From the NCBI GenBank assembly GCA_964429465.1, contig CAYSCA010000211.1, positions 1 through 5,957 of the forward strand: a stretch of 5,957 nt of DNA, read 5' to 3'. Each line of letters begins with the position of its first letter. Positions within the stretch are counted from its first letter, which is position 1. Under the pieces are notes generated by a model. That model saw only the letters and a list, made by a program, of their open reading frames with translations, had not been told where the DNA came from and ran no database searches. The position numbers were made by a program, and so were the translations under genes. Shown here piece after piece: positions 1-4,793 of this stretch. This DNA is from Ferrovibrio sp964429465. Its GTDB lineage: Bacteria; Pseudomonadota; Alphaproteobacteria; Ferrovibrionales; Ferrovibrionaceae.

Positions 1-343
1 TGCCGCCGCCCTGCTGCATGGTGAGCGCCGCTTCGCGCAGATGCTCGAAGATGCCGCTCATGTCGTCGGGCACGGTGCCCATGACGAAGCAGTTGAACAA
101 GGTCACCTTGCGCGCCGTACCCGCGCCGGCGACGATGCGCCCGGCCGGCAGGAAGCGGAAATCCTCCAGCGCGCGATAGAAGCGGTCTTCCCACGCGGCG
201 GGCGCCTGCTCGGGCGCGGCCAGAGCCTTGGCCAGCCGCCGCCAGGTATCGGGAATCGACTGGTCCACGGGATTCCCGTCCGGCGCCTTCAGCCGGTATT
301 TCATGTCCCAGATTTGCTGCGAGATCGGCGCGATCGGCGACAT
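1..343 (-). CDS. nrdJ: Adenosylcobalamin-dependent (class II) ribonucleotide reductase, N-terminal part
   Basis: Class II ribonucleotide reductase reduces ribonucleotides to deoxyribonucleotides in the cytoplasm, using adenosylcobalamin as radical generator, and so needs no oxygen. Reading leftward from the ATG at 343-341 gives 114 codons without a stop, then the gene leaves the window; the complete protein would be many hundreds of residues longer. Visible family features are an ISQQIWDMKYR segment at residues 7-17, FLPAGRI at 64-70, AGAGT at 72-76, and TLFNCFVMGTVPDDMSGIF at 81-99, followed by TMQQGGG at 108-114. Cys85 in the NCF motif matches the N-terminal redox-active cysteine of the family. 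The start is chosen because conserved sequence begins within ten residues of it and an AGGG (complement of 353-356) lies 9 nt upstream. It is divergent from the 702-1076 gene. Identification is from remembered family motifs, not a search. Confidence 0.93.
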   Translation of the reverse strand, partial: MSPIAPISQQIWDMKYRLKAPDGNPVDQSIPDTWRRLAKALAAPEQAPAAWEDRFYRALEDFRFLPAGRIVAGAGTARKVTLFNCFVMGTVPDDMSGIFEHLREAALTMQQGGG

Positions 344-411
344 CGGAAAAGGCCCTGAACCAGTGATGCAGACGGAAAGCGGCGCCGGAAAAGCCGCGCG
401 CCGCACAGCCT

Positions 412-439
412 AATGTACTGCGCGGGCCGTCAGAGTCGA
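412..439 (-). promoter_or_regulatory. Weak candidate promoter for nrdJ
   Basis: On the minus strand, TCGACT (complement of 434-439) and TACATT (complement of 412-417) are separated by 16 bp. Each matches the sigma-70-type hexamers TTGACA and TATAAT at four of six positions. A transcript would start about 60-65 nt before the nrdJ ATG. The match is poor enough that chance is a serious alternative; it is listed because no better pair was found between the dyad at 468-495 and the gene. Confidence 0.2.
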
Positions 440-458
440 GCCAATTGTTCTCTGAATG

Positions 459-474
459 TTTCTACAGATTGATC
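459..474 (-). promoter_or_regulatory. Degenerate possible second NrdR box
   Basis: NrdR boxes usually occur as helically phased pairs. Exactly 30 bp from the better box at 489-504 this stretch matches the same palindromic model (ACACAATATATTGTGT) at only 7 of 16 positions, mainly the C, alternate A and ATTG positions. By itself it would not be called; it is recorded only because of its spacing to the stronger box. Confidence 0.12.
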
Positions 475-495
475 CAGAGGGGCGCGCCGATCAAT
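468..495. repeat. Inverted repeat ATTGATC-N14-GATCAAT, operator-like dyad
   Basis: A perfect 7-bp inverted repeat has arms at 468-474 and 489-495, with 14 bp between them. The arm centres are 21 bp apart, about two turns of B-DNA, so both would face the same side of the helix, as expected for a dimeric or tetrameric regulator. The spacer ends in the palindrome GGCGCGCC (481-488). The dyad lies between divergent nrdJ and the 702 gene, in a locally AT-rich segment. The half-sites resemble FNR/FixK halves (TTGAT/ATCAA), but those use a 4-bp spacer rather than the 16 bp here, so that assignment is not supported. Confidence 0.4.
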
Positions 496-504
496 ATGTT
501 GTTT
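489..504 (-). promoter_or_regulatory. Candidate NrdR box upstream of nrdJ
   Basis: NrdR is the ATP/dATP-sensing zinc-ribbon repressor of ribonucleotide reductase genes and binds 16-bp palindromes resembling ACACAATATATTGTGT. Read on the minus strand, this site is AAACAACATATTGATC and matches that model at 11 of 16 positions, including the CAA-ATATTG core. It lies about 145 bp upstream of the nrdJ start and overlaps the right arm of the 468-495 dyad. The consensus is recalled from the literature and the nrdR gene itself is not in the window. Confidence 0.33.
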
Positions 505-540
505 TGCTGCTGGAAATCAGGGTTATTCCCGTTGTTCAAG

Positions 541-574
541 TCGTCCACAGCGACTTATCCACGGATTATCCACA
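541..574 (+). promoter_or_regulatory. Cluster of DnaA-box-like sequences
   Basis: DnaA recognises the nonamer TTATNCACA. Three same-strand matches lie in 34 bp: TCGTCCACA (541-549, two mismatches), TTATCCACG (555-563, one mismatch) and TTATCCACA (566-574, perfect). The last two start 11 bp apart, one helical turn, giving an 11-bp imperfect tandem repeat that would place two DnaA molecules on the same face. The cluster lies in the nrdJ/SnoaL divergent intergenic region, about 40 bp left of the candidate rightward -35. In E. coli the nrdAB ribonucleotide reductase promoter is DnaA-controlled, so a similar role for nrdJ is plausible but inferred. A replication origin is an alternative, although only three boxes and no dnaA, hemE or parAB neighbours are visible here. 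Confidence 0.6.
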
Positions 575-613
575 GGGGTGCGGGGCCGGCCAGCGCTGCC
601 CGAAACTTCCTGA

Positions 614-641
614 TTGTCGGAGGGAAGACATCGGCTTTAAT
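614..641 (+). promoter_or_regulatory. Candidate promoter for the SnoaL-like gene
   Basis: TTGTCG (614-619) and TTTAAT (636-641) are separated by 16 bp and match the TTGACA and TATAAT hexamers at four and five of six positions. Transcription would start near 648, leaving a leader of about 54 nt before the TTG start at 702. The promoter lies just downstream of the DnaA-box-like cluster, so DnaA bound there would be upstream of this promoter. Confidence 0.4.
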
Positions 642-688
642 GCGGTTCCGAAGCCTGACGGAAAACACCGGGTCTGTTTCGGAACCAG

Positions 689-693
689 GGAGG
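689..693 (+). promoter_or_regulatory. Ribosome binding site that fixes the TTG start
   Basis: GGAGG lies 8 nt before the TTG at 702-704, ideal spacing. The first in-frame ATG (714-716) is 20 nt away, too far for this site. This favours TTG as the true start over both the later ATG and an upstream ATG at 456, whose extra N-terminal residues run through intergenic regulatory sequence. Confidence 0.7.
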
Positions 694-701
694 GACCGGA
701 T

Positions 702-1076
702 TTGAGCAAGACGATGACGGTGGAGCGGGCCACCGAGTTCGGCGCCGCCTGGAACAGCCGCGATCCTGATCTCGTGGCCAGCTTCTTCGCCGATGACGGG
801 GTATATCACGCCTCGGTGGGGCCGGAGCATATGGGCATGACCTTCGTCGGGAAGGAGCAGATCCGCCGCGGCGCCCGGATTTTCTTCGATCGCTTCCCCG
901 ATGGCCGGTTCGAGAATCTGAAAGTCAATGTGCTGGGCGATTTTGGCACCTTCGAATGGGACTTCGTCGCCACCGGGCCGGATGGCAATGAGACCCGCAC
1001 CGCCGGCTGCGATCTGCTCGAATTCCGCGGCGACCAGGTGACCAAGAAGAACGCCTATCGCAAGGCGCGGGCATAG
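702..1076 (+). CDS. SnoaL-like / NTF2-superfamily small protein
   Basis: A 124-residue protein of the nuclear transport factor 2 fold (SnoaL-like polyketide-cyclase group), a small cone-shaped alpha+beta barrel used by isomerases, cyclases, hydratases and non-catalytic binding proteins. Family-typical features are the N-terminal helix with AAWNSRDPDLVASFFADD (residues 15-32), the VGKEQIRRG segment (49-57), the FEWDF strand (84-88) and the C-terminal GDQVTKKNAYRK (110-121). Asp31, Asp32 and Glu85 could line the pocket, but the sequence does not reveal a substrate. No signal peptide or membrane segment is seen, so it is probably cytoplasmic. TTG is chosen as start because of the well-spaced GGAGG. 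It precedes an ene-reductase gene by 113 bp with a hairpin between, so co-transcription is possible but unproven. Confidence 0.85.
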   Translation: MSKTMTVERATEFGAAWNSRDPDLVASFFADDGVYHASVGPEHMGMTFVGKEQIRRGARIFFDRFPDGRFENLKVNVLGDFGTFEWDFVATGPDGNETRTAGCDLLEFRGDQVTKKNAYRKARA

Positions 1077-1091
1077 GCATTGCCGGGAGGA

Positions 1092-1109
1092 GCGGGCCGG
1101 AAGGCCCGC
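1092..1109 (+). terminator. GC-rich hairpin after the SnoaL-like gene
   Basis: A perfect 7-bp stem (GCGGGCC/GGCCCGC) closes a GGAA tetraloop of the stable GNRA type, starting 15 nt after the stop codon at 1074-1076. There is no T-run afterwards, so it is not a canonical intrinsic terminator. It could attenuate transcription, protect the 3' end of the upstream message, or be a terminator of the weak type seen in high-GC genomes. Confidence 0.4.
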
Positions 1110-1189
1110 GCCTTGACCTTCGCGATGGCTGCGCAACATTGAGCAGCCCGACGTCGCAAATCCAGTCCCAACCAGCCCCCCGGAAAACC

Positions 1190-2305
1190 ATGCCAGCTTT
1201 GTTCGAGCCGCTTCAGCTTCGCTCCGTCACGCTTCCCAACCGCATCGTGCTGTCGCCGATGTGCCAGTACAGCGCCACCGATGGCGTGCCGAATGAATGG
1301 CATCGCATCCATCTCGGCCGCTATGCCGCGGCCGGCCTCGGACTCGCCATCATCGAGGCGACGCATGTCAGCGCCCGGGCGCGCATCACGCATGGCTGCC
1401 TCGGGCTCTATAACGCGGTGCAGGAACAGAAGCTCGCCGAGATCGTCGCCGACCTGAAGCATTTCGGCGCCGGCCTGCCGGTCGGCGTCCAGCTCGCCCA
1501 TGCCGGCCGCAAGGCTTCATCCGACCTGCCCTGGCGCGGCGGCGCCTCGCTGCAGGGGCCGTCCGCCTGGACGAGCGTGGCGCCCAGCGCGCTGCCGCAT
1601 GGCGATGGCTGGCATATGCCGCAGGCGCTGGACGAGGCGGGCATTGCCGCCATCATCCGCGATTTCGCCGCCGCCGCGCAGCGCGCCGACCGCGCCGGTT
1701 TCGACCTGATCGAGCTGCATGGCGCGCATGGCTATCTGATGCACGAATTCCTCTCGCCGATCTCCAACCGCCGCAACGATAATTACGGCGGCAGCCTGGA
1801 GAACCGCATGCGGTTTCCGCTCGAGGTCTTCGACGCGGTGCGCAGCGTATGGCCCGCGCATAAGCCGCTCGGCATGCGCATCACCGGCAGCGACTGGATG
1901 GGCGCCGAGGGCCTGCAAGTGGAGGATGCGATCGCCTTTGCGTCCGCGCTGAAGGAGCGCGGTTGCGATTTCGTCGATGTCAGCTCCGGCGGCATCTCGC
2001 TGCAGCAGAAGATCGCCACCGGCCCTGGCTACCAGGTGCATTTCGGCGATGCCGTGCGCAAGGCGACCGGCATGACCGTGATGACGGTCGGCCTGATCAC
2101 CGAGCCGGCGCAGGCGGAAGAGATCGTGGCGTCCGGCCGCGCCGATCTGGTGGCGCTGGGCCGCGGCCTGCTCAACGATCCCTTCTGGGCCTGGCGCGCC
2201 GCCGACGAGCTGGGCGGCGCGGTGCATGTGCCGCCGCAATATCTGCGCGGGCGCCAGCGCGGCGCCGACGCCCCGCGCGAGGTGGTGCTGAAGGCGGTGC
2301 GGTGA
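1190..2305 (+). CDS. NADH:flavin oxidoreductase, Old Yellow Enzyme family (YqjM-like ene-reductase)
   Basis: A 371-residue FMN-dependent TIM-barrel oxidoreductase that would reduce activated C=C bonds of enones with NAD(P)H; the natural substrate cannot be read from sequence. Old Yellow Enzyme motifs are in order: LPNRIVLSPMCQYSA (residues 15-29) with Cys25 and Tyr27, the pair typical of the YqjM/thermophilic-like class; QLAHAGRK (101-108) with His104 and Lys108; ELHGAHGYL (175-183) with substrate-binding His177/His180 and Tyr182; NDNYGGSLENRMRF (196-209); Arg230 in GMRITGSDW; and phosphate-binding VALGRGLLNDP (321-331). ATG at 1190 is preferred to the in-frame TTG at 1139: family proteins begin at about PALFEPL, neither codon has a strong ribosome site, and the extra 17 residues look unstructured. 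The stop overlaps the following DUF1772 gene. It is close to the usual family length, so it appears intact. Confidence 0.93.
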   Translation: MPALFEPLQLRSVTLPNRIVLSPMCQYSATDGVPNEWHRIHLGRYAAAGLGLAIIEATHVSARARITHGCLGLYNAVQEQKLAEIVADLKHFGAGLPVGVQLAHAGRKASSDLPWRGGASLQGPSAWTSVAPSALPHGDGWHMPQALDEAGIAAIIRDFAAAAQRADRAGFDLIELHGAHGYLMHEFLSPISNRRNDNYGGSLENRMRFPLEVFDAVRSVWPAHKPLGMRITGSDWMGAEGLQVEDAIAFASALKERGCDFVDVSSGGISLQQKIATGPGYQVHFGDAVRKATGMTVMTVGLITEPAQAEEIVASGRADLVALGRGLLNDPFWAWRAADELGGAVHVPPQYLRGRQRGADAPREVVLKAVR

Positions 2306-2766
2306 CGGCCGGCTGGCCCTTCATCCTGATATCGCTCGCCGCCACGGGCGCCGGCCTGATCGCCGGCGTCTTCTTCGCCTTTTCCGCCTTCGTCATGCCG
2401 GCACTGGGGAAAATCCCGCCGGCGCAGGGCATCATGGCGATGCAGTCGATCAACGTCGTGGTGCTGCGCTCGGCGTTCCTGCCGGTCTTCCTCGGCACGG
2501 CGCTGCTCAGCATTCTCGTTGCCGTCTTCTCGGGCGGCGATGCGATGCTGCTGGCCGGCAGCCTGCTTTATCTGATCGGCTGCTTCGGCGTGACGATCGT
2601 GCTGAACGTACCGCTGAACAACCGGCTGGCGCGCGCCGTGCCGGACAGCGAAGCGGGCGCCGCGCTATGGGCGCATTACCTCCGGCGCTGGGTGCTGTGG
2701 AATCACGTCCGGACGCTGGCCTCGCTCGCGGCGGCCCTGTTGCTGGCCGCCGGTCTTATCCTGTAG
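2302..2766 (+). CDS. DUF1772 (anthrone oxygenase-like) four-helix membrane protein
   Basis: A 154-residue integral membrane protein with four hydrophobic segments, at about residues 6-33, 58-76, 81-101 and 136-154. Motifs fitting DUF1772 are FFAFSAFVMPAL (24-35), NVPLNNRLA (102-110) at the end of helix three, and WVLWNHVRT (130-138) before the last helix. Fungal members of this domain family are called anthrone oxygenases, but most bacterial members have no known function, so the label does not establish a reaction. The GTG start shares a GTGA overlap with the ene-reductase stop codon and has AAGGCGG at 2291-2297, which implies translational coupling. The next ATG (2396) would delete the first membrane helix. 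Its 3' end overlaps the convergent plsC by 11 bp. Confidence 0.85.
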   Translation: MTAGWPFILISLAATGAGLIAGVFFAFSAFVMPALGKIPPAQGIMAMQSINVVVLRSAFLPVFLGTALLSILVAVFSGGDAMLLAGSLLYLIGCFGVTIVLNVPLNNRLARAVPDSEAGAALWAHYLRRWVLWNHVRTLASLAAALLLAAGLIL

Positions 2767-3499
2767 CCAGCCCAAGCTCCCGCCGCGTCACCGCTTCCAG
2801 TTTCGCATTCTCCGTCTCGATACGGCTCTCCAGTTCCTGCATGAAGGCGTCGCGCTCCAGCCCCGGCGGAATGGCCGGCAGGAAGCGCAGCACGATCCTG
2901 CCCGGCGGGCGACGCCAGCCATGCTTGGGCCAGAAAAAGCCGGAATTCACCGCCGCCGGCACGCAGGGAAGCTTCAGGCTCTGATACAGCGCCGCGACGC
3001 CGGACTGGTAGGGCGCCACCTCGCCCGGCCGGGTGCGGGTGCCCTGCGGGAAGATCACGATGCGGCGCCCGCGCTGCGCCGCCACGCGCGCTTCCTTGAG
3101 CATCTGCTTCAGCGCCTTGGCGCCGCCCTCGCGGTCGACGGCGATCATCTCCTGCGCCTTGGTCAGCCAGCCATAGATCGGGATCTTGTGCAGCTCCTGC
3201 TTCATCACGATGGCCGGCATGTCGAACAGCGCCAGCACGATGGCGGTATCCCACAGCGACTGGTGCTTGGCGGCGATCAGCACCGGGCCGTCGGGGATAT
3301 GCTCGCGGCCTTCGATGCTGCAGTCGATGCCAGCGACATGCTTGAGCAGGAAATCGGTGCTGCGCGACCACAGCTTGCCGATGGCGACGACCTGCCGCTG
3401 GCGGCCCAGCGCCATCGGCAGCATGCTGTAGATGGCGAGCAGGCTGCTCCAGCCGAAGAAGGCGGCCTGGAAGGCCAGCGAGCGCAGCAGCAGGATCAC
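2756..3499 (-). CDS. plsC: 1-acyl-sn-glycerol-3-phosphate acyltransferase (PlsC/LPLAT family)
   Basis: It would transfer an acyl chain to the sn-2 position of lysophosphatidic acid, giving phosphatidic acid for membrane phospholipids, at the inner face of the cytoplasmic membrane. The 247-residue protein has an N-terminal hydrophobic anchor (about 2-30), the catalytic HX4D motif KHQSLWD with His79 and Asp84, a second block IYGWLTKAQEMIAVDR (108-123), the third block IFPQGTRTRPGE (149-160), and the VPAAVNSG block (180-187). The third block reads QGTR rather than the usual EGTR. The GTG start at 3499-3497 overlaps the TGA of the upstream YdcF-family gene as GTGA. A longer frame to 3610 exists but lies inside that gene and adds a basic, non-family N-terminus. 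It is last in the ftsEX operon. An ornithine-lipid (OlsA-type) acyltransferase role is a less likely alternative. Confidence 0.9.
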   Translation of the reverse strand: MILLLRSLAFQAAFFGWSSLLAIYSMLPMALGRQRQVVAIGKLWSRSTDFLLKHVAGIDCSIEGREHIPDGPVLIAAKHQSLWDTAIVLALFDMPAIVMKQELHKIPIYGWLTKAQEMIAVDREGGAKALKQMLKEARVAAQRGRRIVIFPQGTRTRPGEVAPYQSGVAALYQSLKLPCVPAAVNSGFFWPKHGWRRPPGRIVLRFLPAIPPGLERDAFMQELESRIETENAKLEAVTRRELGLATG

Positions 3500-4188
3500 G
3501 AGCCGCTTCCGCCGGCTTCGGCCGGGCCGGTGAGCCGGGCGCGCAGCAGGGCTGCGACATATTTGCTGTATTCGCCGAGCAGGAAGGCTGCCGCGGTCGA
3601 GCGCCGCCACCAGTCTTCCACCCGCATGGTCTCCGAGCGCACCGGATGCGGCAGGATGGTCACGCCGGGCAGGCGGCGACGGAATTCGGCCAGGCTGCGC
3701 GGCATGTGGTAGTTCGAGGTGACCAGCCGGATCGTCTTCACGTGATGCTGCGCCACCCAGTCGGCGGTCTCGACGGCGTTGCCTTCAGTATTGGCGGCTT
3801 CGTAATCGAGGTCGACGCAGCAATCGAACAGCATCTGCAGGTCGATGCCCTGCCAGTTGGCCGAAGCCTGTGCCGCATCCGGCATCGCCGGCAGCACGGC
3901 CTGCAGCAGCGAGGCCTTGCTGGCATTCGGGCTGACGCCGGAGATCAGCAGGCGGTCCGCCTTGTTCTGGTCCAGCAGCCGCAGCGCGGTGGCCAGCCGC
4001 GCCGCGCCGCCGGTCAGCACCACGATGGCATCCGTGCGCTGCTCGCCTGGCTCGGGCAGGTTCTCGACATGGTCGAAATAGACGAAGGCGCCGCCCAGCC
4101 AGATCAGCACCAACGCCATCAGGGCGAGGAACCAGCGCTTCAGCCGGGTGGTAAGCGGTATCGTTGCGGTGCGGGTACGGCGCGCCAT
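3496..4188 (-). CDS. YdcF family (DUF218) membrane-anchored protein
   Basis: A 230-residue protein with a basic N-terminus, one membrane anchor (about residues 18-38) and a DUF218/YdcF domain, probably facing the periplasm. Domain landmarks are DAIVVLTGGAARL (53-65), the DRLLISG strand (78-84), NTEGNAVETADW (133-144) and RLVTSNYHMPRSLAEF (154-169). Members such as SanA and ElyC are linked to envelope integrity, peptidoglycan or lipid-carrier metabolism, but the biochemical activity is generally unsettled. An adjacent cysteine pair, Cys123-Cys124, precedes the TEGN motif. The ATG at 4188 follows a GGGG 11 nt upstream. It starts 16 bp after the HAD phosphatase gene and its stop overlaps the plsC start, so it sits inside one transcription unit with ftsEX; an envelope role is inferred from that. 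Confidence 0.85.
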   Translation of the reverse strand: MARRTRTATIPLTTRLKRWFLALMALVLIWLGGAFVYFDHVENLPEPGEQRTDAIVVLTGGAARLATALRLLDQNKADRLLISGVSPNASKASLLQAVLPAMPDAAQASANWQGIDLQMLFDCCVDLDYEAANTEGNAVETADWVAQHHVKTIRLVTSNYHMPRSLAEFRRRLPGVTILPHPVRSETMRVEDWWRRSTAAAFLLGEYSKYVAALLRARLTGPAEAGGSGS

Positions 4189-4212
4189 TCTACTGATCCC
4201 CGGTCTACTGAT
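4189..4212. repeat. Short direct repeat at the HAD phosphatase/YdcF gene junction
   Basis: TCTACTGAT occurs at 4189-4197 and 4204-4212, a 9-bp direct repeat with a 15-bp period. On the coding (minus) strand each copy reads ATCAGTAGA. The first carries the HAD phosphatase gene's CAG-TAG end, and the second puts another in-frame CAG-TAG just before the YdcF-family ATG. This looks like a small 15-bp tandem duplication that created the 16-bp spacer and a double stop; chance is possible. Confidence 0.5.
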
Positions 4213-4783
4213 GACTGGCCTGCTGATCCACGCCTGCCGGCTGGCCGGCCGTCAGCCGGTCGACCGCTTCGGTCAGGTGCTCGACCACCGTGACCGGCAG
4301 AACCTCGGGCGGCAAGCCTTTCACCAGCATCTCGCGGCCCTTGCCGGTGCGCACCAGGATGCGGCGACAGCCGGCGGTGGCCGCTGCCTGCAGGTCGATG
4401 ATATTGTCGCCGATGAACACCGTGTCTTCCGGCGCGGCGCGGAATTTCGCCATCGCCTCGCGCAGCATGCCGGGGCCGGGCTTGCGGCGATCGGTCGCCG
4501 CCCAGGGCGGATCGGGCGCGAAGAAGATGGCGTCCAGATGCGCGCCGTCGCGGGCGAGGTGGCTGCGCAGATGGTCGTGGATCAGCGTCAGCATCCCCTC
4601 GTCGATCAGGCCTCTGCCGATGCAGGACTGATTGGTGCAGACCGCGACCGGCCAGCCGCATGCGTTCAGCCGCGCCACCGCCTTGCCGACGCCGGGCAGC
4701 ATGATCAGCGCGTCCGGCGATCTGACGTAGTCGCCGGGGTAATCCTGGTTCAGGACGCCGTCGCGGTCGAGCAGGATCAGCAT
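4205..4783 (-). CDS. HAD-IIIA phosphatase, GmhB-like (heptose-bisphosphate phosphatase family) without the zinc loop
   Basis: A 192-residue soluble HAD phosphatase with all four motifs: DRDGVLN with nucleophile Asp6 and acid/base Asp8; CTNQS with Thr50; Lys101 in RRKPGPGML; and GDNIID with Asp126 and Asp130. The length and the LLDRDGVLN-D-GDYV start fit GmhB, which removes the C7 phosphate of D-glycero-D-manno-heptose 1,7-bisphosphate for lipopolysaccharide core or other surface glycans. However, GmhB and related HisB-type enzymes usually carry a four-ligand C-x-H...C-x-C zinc loop just before the KP motif. Here the segment FFAPDPPWAATDRRKP (87-102) contains no cysteine or histidine, so the substrate may differ. 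AGGA lies about 6 nt before the ATG. It follows ftsX by 10 bp and precedes the YdcF-family gene by 16 bp. The HAD-IIIA class is sure; the heptose substrate is not. Confidence 0.82.
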   Translation of the reverse strand: MLILLDRDGVLNQDYPGDYVRSPDALIMLPGVGKAVARLNACGWPVAVCTNQSCIGRGLIDEGMLTLIHDHLRSHLARDGAHLDAIFFAPDPPWAATDRRKPGPGMLREAMAKFRAAPEDTVFIGDNIIDLQAAATAGCRRILVRTGKGREMLVKGLPPEVLPVTVVEHLTEAVDRLTAGQPAGVDQQASHQ

Positions 4784-4793
4784 GGCTTCCTGT

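Noticed and set aside
379..397. GCGGC/GCCGC stem with a 9-nt loop in the nrdJ leader
   Set aside because: A 5-bp GC stem is expected by chance in this composition, and nothing else supports a regulatory RNA.
433..437. GAGTC, a possible CcrM (GANTC) methylation site, and CtrA-like TTAA near 638
   Set aside because: Single short matches; there is no paired TTAA-N7-TTAA and no enrichment, so cell-cycle methylation or CtrA control is not supported.
344..440. Cobalamin riboswitch in the nrdJ leader
   Set aside because: A B12-dependent enzyme made this worth checking, but the leader is short and no B12-box (GCCACTG) in a suitable structure is visible on the minus strand.
468..495. FNR/FixK-type site
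   Set aside because: The half-sites resemble TTGAT/ATCAA but are separated by 16 bp instead of 4 bp.
541..574. Chromosomal or plasmid replication origin
   Set aside because: There are only three boxes, no long AT-rich unwinding tract, and no origin-associated genes; promoter control fits the context better.
456..701. N-terminal extension of the SnoaL-like protein from the ATG at 456
   Set aside because: The extra 82 residues translate the dyad, DnaA-like sites and promoter region, are unlike the NTF2 fold, and the strong ribosome site points to 702.
1139..1189. TTG at 1139 as the ene-reductase start
   Set aside because: No ribosome binding site precedes it and the added 17 residues are not family-like; ATG 1190 matches the usual N-terminus.
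1517..2239. Long minus-strand open frame (240 codons) opposite the ene-reductase gene
   Set aside because: It is a codon-bias shadow: the plus frame holds every Old Yellow Enzyme motif, whereas this frame gives an Arg/His/Ala-rich protein with no recognisable domain.
2742..2771. GCTGGC/GCCAGC inverted repeat at the convergent junction as a bidirectional terminator
   Set aside because: The stem is only 6 bp with an 18-nt loop and no T-run on either strand.
2921..3712. Plus-strand open frame (263 codons) across plsC and the YdcF-family gene
   Set aside because: It spans two recognised opposite-strand genes and their junction, and its product is low-complexity Arg/His/Gln-rich.
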